Below are positions 58,390 through 64,000 of a DNA stretch of 64,000 bases, piece by piece. A program made the position numbers and the translations under genes. Each line of letters starts with the position of its first letter. Within the stretch, counting starts at the first letter, position 1. The stretch is from JAAXKN01 sp036261625 (GTDB lineage: Bacteria > Bacteroidota > Ignavibacteria > Ignavibacteriales > SURF-24): assembly GCA_036261625.1 (NCBI GenBank), contig DATAKL010000037.1, positions 36,315 through 100,314 on the forward strand, read 5' to 3'. The notes beneath the pieces were generated by a model. It was given only the letters and a program-made list of their open reading frames with translations. It was not told where the DNA came from and ran no database searches.

Positions 58390-59262
58390 TTACTTGTCGC
58401 CTCCAAGAATAACCGGAAGCCCCTCTTTGCCTGAACCAATTACAATTATCTTGGAATTCGGCGAATTTGCGAGTTTTTCTGTAGCTTCAATTCCTTTCCA
58501 CTTAAGAAGCTGCGCGGAAATGCCTTTGGATACAATTTCCTGGAAGTCGGCAATCCCTTTGGCTTCAATTCTTTTGCGCTCGGCCTCCTGGGTTTCTTTT
58601 CTGAGGACAAATTCCATGCGCTGGCTTTCCTGTTCAGCCTTCAGCTTTTCCTCAATTGAGGCTGTAAGGCCGGCCGGTAGAACTATCTGTCTTAAGGGGG
58701 CTGCCTCTACGGTAATTCCTCTCGGGTTTACGAGGCGTGAGAGTTCTTTTTCAATTCTGTTGGAGAGTTCTTCTCTCTGGGAAGTATAAAGCGCCTTGGC
58801 CTCATAGCTCGAGGTTACGCCTCTTACCACAGAACGGAACTGCGGCACCAGAATGATCTCGGCATAGTTTTCACCGAGTGTTTTGTAGACCCTGGAGGCA
58901 TTTTCCGGGTTCAGGCTGTAAAGGACGCTTATTTCAAGCTGAATGCTTAGGCCTTCCTTTGAAGGAACATTCATGTTTTCCTTAATTTCCTGCGTTTTAA
59001 TGTTGAATTTAACGACATTTGCCAGAGGGTTAACCAGGTTTACGCCTGCTTTCAGCGTGTTATCGCTTACCATTCCGAGAAAGTCCACAACCCCCACCGA
59101 TCCGGCCGGAATGACGGTGAATATCTGAAGCAGCGCAATCACAAGAGCTATGACAGCTCCTGCCCCGGCAAAGGTGGCCTCAGATTTACTGTATCTTTTT
59201 TTAGCTGTAAGGTGAACTGCAAAGGCAACGGCAGCAGCAAGCAAGGAAATTAAAAAAACCAT
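58390..59262 (-). CDS. Prohibitin-family SPFH protein
   Basis: 290 aa. N-terminal membrane helices (LLAAAVAFAVHLTA and VIALVIALLQIFTVIPAG) followed by an SPFH domain (AGSVGVVDFLGMVSDNTLKAGVNLV), then the long charged helix (EAERKRIEAKGIADFQEIV) and the KIIVIGSGKEGLPVILGG tail. Prohibitin-type SPFH rings surround membrane proteases such as FtsH. It is monocistronic. It has the same overall design and tail motif as the 49817 gene in the biosynthetic operon, so that copy may come from an ancestor like this one. Confidence 0.88.
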   Translation of the reverse strand: MVFLISLLAAAVAFAVHLTAKKRYSKSEATFAGAGAVIALVIALLQIFTVIPAGSVGVVDFLGMVSDNTLKAGVNLVNPLANVVKFNIKTQEIKENMNVPSKEGLSIQLEISVLYSLNPENASRVYKTLGENYAEIILVPQFRSVVRGVTSSYEAKALYTSQREELSNRIEKELSRLVNPRGITVEAAPLRQIVLPAGLTASIEEKLKAEQESQRMEFVLRKETQEAERKRIEAKGIADFQEIVSKGISAQLLKWKGIEATEKLANSPNSKIIVIGSGKEGLPVILGGDK

Positions 59263-59420
59263 TATTAAGATTCTCCCGTATAAAGCAACAAGAATTAAGC
59301 TTTAAGCTATTAATAACTTAACGAAAAATATAATTTTTCGGCAAATAGGCAACGGGGAATTTAGAGAAAAAATAAAGTTTTTAAATAAAAATAAACTAAG
59401 AGCCCGGAATTAAAAGCAAA

Positions 59421-59441
59421 ACCCCGGAAAAATTCCGGGGT
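59421..59441 (-). terminator. Hairpin terminator after the ferritin-like gene
   Basis: ACCCCGGAA / TTCCGGGGT (59421-59429, 59433-59441) with a 3-nt loop; the minus strand continues TTTTGCTTTT. Confidence 0.8.
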
Positions 59442-59470
59442 TAAGAGTAAAATTGAAGGAAAACACGGTC

Positions 59471-59923
59471 TTACTTGAAGTGTTCCTTGCTGAAGCCGTT
59501 AAAAAGTGTGCGGTGGCCTTCTTCGTCAGAAAGAATATCTATGCAGAGGTCCTGTGTAACGTAATCCTCGCCCTCGCACATTTTGATTATTTTCTTGTAC
59601 TGTGAAATTGCAGCTTCCTCGGCTTCCAGAACACCTTTTATCACATAAACCACGTCTGTTGTATCTTTTCCCGGCTGAAGAGATCTCTGTTCTCTTTTGA
59701 ACTCCATAGAGCCCGGGATCATTCCTCCCAGCTCCTTGATTCTTTTTGCCAGCCTCTGTGCGTGCCCAAGCTCATCGGTTACATCCTGAGCCAGGGACTT
59801 TTTTATTTCCTCGGCCCGAACGCCGTCCAGGTTAACTGAATTTGACAGATAATTCATTACAGTTTCCAGTTCCGCCCAGTATGCATTTGTAAGCTCGGTA
59901 ATAATATCATTAGTTCCAGCCAT
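59471..59923 (-). CDS. Ferritin-like / bacterioferritin-like iron protein
   Basis: 150 aa, four-helix bundle. Two ExxH half-sites (DELGHAQRL and DEEGHRTLF) and extra acidic residues (WAELETVMNY, EAEEAAISQYKK) make the di-iron site of the ferritin-like superfamily. Length and order match bacterioferritin/Dps-like ferritins that store iron or detoxify peroxide. GGAGG-like sequence (AAGGAGGAAAAG) precedes the ATG. It is 19 bp downstream of nothing on its strand and probably monocistronic, with thymidine phosphorylase ending just beyond it. Confidence 0.85.
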   Translation of the reverse strand: MAGTNDIITELTNAYWAELETVMNYLSNSVNLDGVRAEEIKKSLAQDVTDELGHAQRLAKRIKELGGMIPGSMEFKREQRSLQPGKDTTDVVYVIKGVLEAEEAAISQYKKIIKMCEGEDYVTQDLCIDILSDEEGHRTLFNGFSKEHFK

Positions 59924-59941
59924 CTTTTCCTCCTTTTTTTA

Positions 59942-61246
59942 TTACATAAGTATCTCTTTAATTAACTTCGGTCCGGATTTCTTTTTCTCATCAATACTAA
60001 TAATATTATAGAGTTTATTTTTCATATCTTCAATTTTATTTTTACGGTCTGTGTGGAATTCGGCGATTATGTCTCCCTTAGTTATCTTCTGTCCAAGCTT
60101 GGGATAGAAAATAATGCCTGCCTTGGGATCGATTACGTCTTCTTTTGTCATTCTTCCTGCCCCGAGCTCCAGGGAGATCATTCCAAGGGCATAATTGTCA
60201 ATAGAAGTAAAGTATCCTGACTTTTGGGCCCTGACGGTTTCAACTATGCGCGGCTTTGGATACTTTTCAGGGTTTTTAATGAGGTTTATGTCACCCCCCT
60301 GAAGCTTTACAATTTCAATAAATTTATCAAAGGCTTTACCTGAGGTGATCATTTCACGCGAGACTTCAACGCCTTCTTCAATTGAGGATGCCTTGCCGCC
60401 TAAGTATATCATGGCGCCTGTAAGAGAGTGTGTTACTTCCATAAGGTCGTTGGGCTTTTCCCCCTGAAGGAGTTTAATTGATTCATAGACTTCCAGCCAG
60501 TTGCCAATGTAGTTTCCAAGGGGCTGGTTCATATCTGTTATAAAGCCGATTACTTTTTTATTAAAAGCCTTGGCTGTGTTAATTAAAGCCTCGGCCAGCC
60601 TGCGGGCGTCCTTCTGTTCCTTCATGAAGGCTCCCGATCCTGTTTTAATATCAAGCACCAGGCCGTCAATCCCCTCGGCGAGCTTCTTGCTCATGATGCT
60701 GGAAGTAATAAGAGGGATCGATTCCACGGTAGCCGTTACGTCTCTTAAGGCATAGATCAGCTTGTCTGCCGGGGCTATATCTTTTGTCTGACCTATAAGC
60801 ACGGTGCCGCATTTTTTAATTACCGATTTATACTGACTTAAGGAGAGATCTGTCCTGAAGCCGGGAATGGCTTCCAGTTTATCGAGTGTTCCGCCCGTGT
60901 GGCCCAGGCCGCGGCCCGAGATCATGGGGACCTTAATGCCTGCGGCAGCTGCAATCGGGGCCAGTATGAGGGATGTCTTGTCGCCCACGCCGCCTGTGGA
61001 ATGCTTGTCGATTTTAACTCCCGGAATGGGACTTAGGTCAATTACCTTTCCGCTGTAGAGCATGGCCTTTGTTAGCGCTGCGGTCTCAGGGGTTGTCATG
61101 CCGTTAAAGAACGTTGCCATTAGGAGGGCGGAGAACTGATAATCGGGTATTTTATTCTTTATGTACGAGTTGATCAAAAACCCGATTTCACTTTCGGAGA
61201 GTTCCTCTCCGTTTCTTTTCTTTCTTATAAGCTCTACTGTGTTCAT
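59942..61246 (-). CDS. deoA: Thymidine / pyrimidine-nucleoside phosphorylase
   Basis: 434 aa. The family signature GRGLGHTGGTLDKLEAIPGF is present, along with VKIDKHSTGGVGDKTSLILAP (phosphate and substrate binding). Three-domain layout with an alpha N-domain, an alpha/beta domain and a C-terminal domain, matching the usual length. It splits thymidine or uridine with phosphate into base and (deoxy)ribose-1-phosphate in nucleoside salvage. Both DeoA and the Gram-positive Pdp have this signature, so the substrate range is open. Lies divergently from the lacI gene across a 317-bp gap. Confidence 0.93.
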   Translation of the reverse strand: MNTVELIRKKRNGEELSESEIGFLINSYIKNKIPDYQFSALLMATFFNGMTTPETAALTKAMLYSGKVIDLSPIPGVKIDKHSTGGVGDKTSLILAPIAAAAGIKVPMISGRGLGHTGGTLDKLEAIPGFRTDLSLSQYKSVIKKCGTVLIGQTKDIAPADKLIYALRDVTATVESIPLITSSIMSKKLAEGIDGLVLDIKTGSGAFMKEQKDARRLAEALINTAKAFNKKVIGFITDMNQPLGNYIGNWLEVYESIKLLQGEKPNDLMEVTHSLTGAMIYLGGKASSIEEGVEVSREMITSGKAFDKFIEIVKLQGGDINLIKNPEKYPKPRIVETVRAQKSGYFTSIDNYALGMISLELGAGRMTKEDVIDPKAGIIFYPKLGQKITKGDIIAEFHTDRKNKIEDMKNKLYNIISIDEKKKSGPKLIKEILM

Positions 61247-61359
61247 TTCTGACTGGCCTTTATTTAATTTGAAAAATGTCTAAAAATACGCAATTAGATG
61301 ATTTCTTCAAAAATTTCGGGTTTCTGATATTGCCCGGAGGAGCCGGGTTTTATTAAAAA

Positions 61360-61375
61360 GGTTTTACGTTTAACC
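61360..61375 (+). promoter_or_regulatory. Candidate LacI-family operator 1
   Basis: GGTTTTACGTTTAACC: a 16-bp imperfect palindrome centred on ACGT, 6 of 8 positions matching between half-sites. The central CG is typical for LacI-family operators. Located between deoA and the lacI-type gene. Confidence 0.5.
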
Positions 61376-61540
61376 GGATAAAAATGGGAGGACTGCTTCA
61401 AGAGTCAATCTGCAGAGGGCAATTTCTCTTGTTTCTTCCCCGTAAAGCCTTTATTACAAACAGGTTAAAAAATGATTCCCAAATAAAATAATTTTTTCAT
61501 TATTTTCATATTGACTGCATCACAGGAAAGTATTATTTTT

Positions 61541-61556
61541 ATTAAAACGTTTAACT
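61541..61556 (+). promoter_or_regulatory. Candidate LacI-family operator 2
   Basis: ATTAAAACGTTTAACT, 8 bp before the lacI start codon. It shares the GTTTAAC half-site with the site at 61360, 181 bp away, and would overlap the start of transcription, fitting autorepression. Confidence 0.5.
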
Positions 61557-61563
61557 AAAAATT

Positions 61564-62586
61564 ATGATACCGACAATCAAAGACGTGGCCAGGAAGGCAA
61601 ATGTTTCCATAGCTACGGTTTCTCTGGTAATTCATAACCACAAAAGAATTTCAGATGAAACACGCACGCGTGTGAACAAGGCCATAAAAGAGCTTAATTA
61701 TCACCCCTCCCGCTCGGCCAGGGGACTAGTGTCGCGCAAGACGGGCAATATTGCCTTTATTGTTACCGAGGATCACTTCCTGCGTTCGGAGCCTTTCTAC
61801 ACGCGCATTTTCCTCGGAACGGAATTCGAAGCACGCCAGAATGAGTATTATATCCTGCTTACTATAATAAAATCCGATTTTAAGAAGGGGGACCGCCTGC
61901 CGCGCTGCGTACTGGAGAGAAACGTAGACGGGGTGATTATTGCCGGAAAGGTGCCCGAAGATATAATTACGTGCCTGGAAAAGTACGACTTTCCCCTGAA
62001 TTTTGTGGATTACAGCCCCCCTGCTGATAGGTATCCCGTGGTATTAATTGATAACTTTTCAGGTGGAATGCAGGCCGTGCAGCACCTGATCAGTCTTGGC
62101 CATAAGCACATCGGCTTTGTGGCCGGCGACATTCAGCATCCGAGTATCCGCGACCGGTTTCAGGGTTATAAGATTGCACTTGAGAATGCGGATATAAATT
62201 ATAATTCTACATATAGTGTCACTGACGAAAACTATCCGGCCAGGGAGAATGGATATCACGCCGCAAAAAAGTTATTGAAAGCTAACAAAAAAATTACAGC
62301 CATTTTTTCATGCAATGATGCCATGGCTATTGGTGTGATGCAGTACCTGAAGGAAGCCGGAATGAGTATCCCCGAGGACGTTTCAGTAATCGGCTTCGAT
62401 GACGTGGAGGCCGGGCTCTCGCTCGATCCCCCCTTAAGCACCATCGGCGTGCCGAAGATCGAAATGGGAAGCGAGGTCATGCGCCTGATGGCAGATATAT
62501 TAAACGGCAAGGTCACAAGTCCGAAAAAGGTATTGATCCCGGTTGAACTCATTGAAAGAAAATCGACCGGGCCGGCCAGGCTTTAA
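61564..62586 (+). CDS. LacI-family transcriptional regulator
   Basis: 340 aa. N-terminal helix-turn-helix (PTIKDVARKANVSIATVSLVIHN) and hinge helix region (SRSARGLVSRKTG), then a periplasmic-binding-protein-like effector domain (IAFIVTEDHF; SLGHKHIGFVAGD; AIFSCNDAMAIGVM; IPEDVSVIGFDDVE). It represses sugar or nucleoside genes until an effector binds. Neighbours are thymidine phosphorylase (divergent) and a zinc alcohol dehydrogenase (downstream, same direction), which are candidate targets. The end of the gene lies in a 15-bp tandem repeat. Confidence 0.92.
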   Translation: MIPTIKDVARKANVSIATVSLVIHNHKRISDETRTRVNKAIKELNYHPSRSARGLVSRKTGNIAFIVTEDHFLRSEPFYTRIFLGTEFEARQNEYYILLTIIKSDFKKGDRLPRCVLERNVDGVIIAGKVPEDIITCLEKYDFPLNFVDYSPPADRYPVVLIDNFSGGMQAVQHLISLGHKHIGFVAGDIQHPSIRDRFQGYKIALENADINYNSTYSVTDENYPARENGYHAAKKLLKANKKITAIFSCNDAMAIGVMQYLKEAGMSIPEDVSVIGFDDVEAGLSLDPPLSTIGVPKIEMGSEVMRLMADILNGKVTSPKKVLIPVELIERKSTGPARL

Positions 62587-62618
62587 CAGGCCAGGCTTTA
62601 ACAGGCCAGGCTTTAACA
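62574..62618 (+). repeat. 15-bp tandem repeat (3 copies) containing the lacI stop codon
   Basis: GGCCAGGCTTTAACA at 62574-62588, 62589-62603 and 62604-62618. The first copy carries the last codons and TAA of the LacI-family gene; the other two are untranslated copies. Confidence 0.92.
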
Positions 62619-62691
62619 GGTTTAGAATTTCATGTTAATTTGGATAATAATTTATAGATAAAATTTTACAATAACTGAAAGAACTGAGAGT

Positions 62692-63714
62692 ATGCAGGCA
62701 GCACTCTTTACAGGTTCGCACAAAATCAGTGTAACGGATTATCAGACACCCCGTCCGGGGCCCGATGAACTGTTAATAAGGGTCGGCGCATGCGGCGTCT
62801 GCGGCACCGATTTCCATATATTCGAAGGAAACGCACCGGCTAAGGCTCCCGTTATTCTGGGACATGAGTACACAGGGGAGATTGTCGACAGGGGCGTAAA
62901 CGTCCTCGACCTGAAAATCGGCCAGAGAGTGGCCGTAAACCCCAATATCCACTGCGGTTACTGTGAATTCTGCCGGAAAGGTAAAATTAATCTCTGCCTT
63001 AACCTCAAAGCGCTCGGAGTCACAGTAAACGGGGGTTTCTCGGAATATTCCCTAGTCCCCAGAACTCAGGCTCATATTCTGCCCGAAAATTTCCCTTACG
63101 CAATTGCCGCATTTTCAGAACCGCTTTCCTGCTGCGTGCACGGAATCAATCAGGCAGATATTAAAACCGGCGATACCGTCTCCATTGTGGGAGCAGGTAC
63201 AATAGGACTTCTGATTCTGCAGCTTGCGCAGCTAAGGGGTGCTTCAGAAACTTTTGTCTACGACATCTCGCCAGCCAAAAGGGAAATTGCCCTTCGGCTG
63301 GGAGCCGACGGGGCTTTGGACCCGACAGACGAAAATTCAATTGAAGTGCTGAAAGACAGGGCCCCCGGAGGAACAGATATAGTAATTGAATGCGTGGGAA
63401 GTCAAAAGGCCGCTGAATTTGCTCTTAAACAGGTTAAAAAAGGGGGCACACTTGTAATTTTCGGACTTGCGGACCCGCAGGCCTATATAAACCTTTATCT
63501 CCAGTCACTTTTCCATAAAGAACTGACAATAAAAAGTTCAATCTTAAACCCAAATACATTTCAGACAGCAGTTGACCTGCTGGTTACAGGTAAAATAAGA
63601 ACAGACCTGTTCAATCCATCTCAGGTACACTTAACGAACAGTGATATAAAAGCTCTTTTTAATGATCCCAAAGACAGCTCCATTATTAAATATATGGTTT
63701 TTCCTGAAAGCTGA
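62692..63714 (+). CDS. Zinc-dependent alcohol/polyol dehydrogenase (MDR family)
   Basis: 340 aa medium-chain dehydrogenase. Catalytic-zinc region CGVCGTDFHIFEG and GHEYTGEIVDRG; structural-zinc loop with four Cys in HCGYCEFCRKGKINLC; NAD(P)-binding GAGTIGLLIL and a later VIECVGSQ. The pattern is closest to sorbitol, threonine or galactitol-type dehydrogenases; the substrate is not clear. It follows the LacI-family regulator by 105 bp, so the two may form one sugar-related unit. Confidence 0.88.
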   Translation: MQAALFTGSHKISVTDYQTPRPGPDELLIRVGACGVCGTDFHIFEGNAPAKAPVILGHEYTGEIVDRGVNVLDLKIGQRVAVNPNIHCGYCEFCRKGKINLCLNLKALGVTVNGGFSEYSLVPRTQAHILPENFPYAIAAFSEPLSCCVHGINQADIKTGDTVSIVGAGTIGLLILQLAQLRGASETFVYDISPAKREIALRLGADGALDPTDENSIEVLKDRAPGGTDIVIECVGSQKAAEFALKQVKKGGTLVIFGLADPQAYINLYLQSLFHKELTIKSSILNPNTFQTAVDLLVTGKIRTDLFNPSQVHLTNSDIKALFNDPKDSSIIKYMVFPES

Positions 63715-63757
63715 AAAATGAAGAATTATTCGTTCATTTACATTAAAGGAGGTTCGT

Positions 63758-64000
63758 ATGATCAAACGTTCACGGTACGTGAAGAGCTCAATTATATTGA
63801 TGCTCTTTATAATGGGTTCTTTTTTTGATCTGAAAGCACAGCTCAGCCAGATCCAGCAGATCGGAGGCTTCGAAAGCCAGCTTCCAAGCTACTGGATGAA
63901 AGGCAAAGCTACAGGAGCCACGCTGGACTGGGCAACAGATCAGTCGAGATCAAAAACCCATTCACTAAAGATCACCAAGAGTGCAGCTACAACCGATTCG
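63758..64000 (+). CDS. Secreted protein, N-terminal part (runs off the window)
   Basis: 81 residues are visible. A strong AAAGGAGG lies before the ATG at 63758. A signal peptide (SSIILMLFIMGSFFDLKA, cut likely after AQ) is followed by IGGFESQLPSYWMKG and LDWATDQSRSKTHSLKI. The F-E ... S-W ... S-H-S-L-K-I pattern resembles carbohydrate-binding-module-like domains at the start of secreted proteins of this lineage. The function needs the remaining sequence. It may be regulated with the dehydrogenase 44 bp upstream. Confidence 0.7.
   Translation, partial: MIKRSRYVKSSIILMLFIMGSFFDLKAQLSQIQQIGGFESQLPSYWMKGKATGATLDWATDQSRSKTHSLKITKSAATTDS

Larger units (their letters stand above)
61247..61563. other. 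Divergent regulatory gap between deoA and lacI genes
   Basis: 317 bp with no gene. It holds a short GC hairpin (CCCGG/CCGGG, 61333-61347, followed by T-rich sequence), two LacI-type operator candidates (61360 and 61541), and a TTGACT (61511) and TATTAT (61531) pair that could be the lacI promoter, though the 14-bp spacing is short. Confidence 0.5.

Noticed and set aside
61333..61354. GC hairpin with a T-run before lacI
   Set aside because: Terminator-shaped, but no plus-strand gene ends upstream; the stem is only 5 bp. Kept as part of the regulatory gap only.

Overview
This window has moderate GC content and shows no rRNA, tRNA, CRISPR array or intact insertion sequence. Its gene families fit a Gram-negative member of the Bacteroidota/Chlorobi superphylum, most likely an Ignavibacteria-like lineage. 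The support is a YpdA-type bacillithiol reductase, DUF6132, DUF1858 and DUF971 proteins, AT-rich translation starts that often lack a strong Shine-Dalgarno, and a lipoprotein metallopeptidase. This assignment is inferred from gene content, not from a marker gene.

Layout. Positions 1-2937 (minus strand) hold surface-polysaccharide genes: a methyltransferase fragment, a GT4 and a GT2 glycosyltransferase, the last with an unusual repeat-encoded Gln-rich N-terminus. Positions 3.2-8.8 kb hold a metallophosphoesterase, a YpdA-like flavoprotein, a small membrane protein, an M2-like peptidase lipoprotein and a GroES-like protein. Positions 8.9-11.3 kb form a peroxide-defence unit: oxyR diverges from ahpC-ahpD, with a good OxyR half-site and promoter between them. 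Positions 11.4-17.3 kb hold an alpha/beta hydrolase, an ECF sigma/anti-sigma/periplasmic coiled-coil operon, a Rnk-like factor, a PLP decarboxylase and an RlpA-like protein. Positions 17.3-18.15 kb are a decayed intergenic stretch with a C-terminal remnant of the gene found intact at 55 kb.

The centrepiece (18.1-54.8 kb) is a hybrid NRPS / trans-AT PKS gene cluster. On the plus strand, in one apparent operon, it has a DUF697 protein, a free-standing malonyl-CoA:ACP transacylase, a DUF481-like outer-membrane barrel, a three-module NRPS (3212 aa) and a 5981-aa NRPS-PKS (two NRPS modules, one AT-less KS-DH-KR-ACP module, two NRPS modules, terminal thioesterase). A cyclic-peptide-type ABC exporter, an SPFH protein, an NMT1-type binding protein, a Cache-domain sensor and a second DUF697 protein follow. 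A small membrane protein comes next. On the opposite strand are a type II thioesterase and an Sfp-type phosphopantetheinyl transferase, so the cluster looks self-sufficient for carrier-protein activation and editing. By-eye adenylation codes suggest acyl-Phe-(Glu-like)-(unassigned)-(aliphatic?)-Thr-[malonate extension]-Ala-(Pro-like), released by the TE. The PKS step would turn the Thr residue into a gamma-amino acid. No epimerase or methyltransferase domains are seen.

Positions 55-64 kb hold a conserved unknown protein (parent of the 17.4-kb remnant), a thiol-redox group (PDO-type double thioredoxin, DUF6132, DUF1858, TlpA-like), a DUF971 protein, a second SPFH protein, a ferritin-like protein, thymidine phosphorylase, a LacI-family regulator with two candidate operators, a zinc alcohol dehydrogenase and the start of a secreted protein. 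Short 3-4-copy tandem repeats occur at three separate gene edges, two of them duplicating a stop codon.
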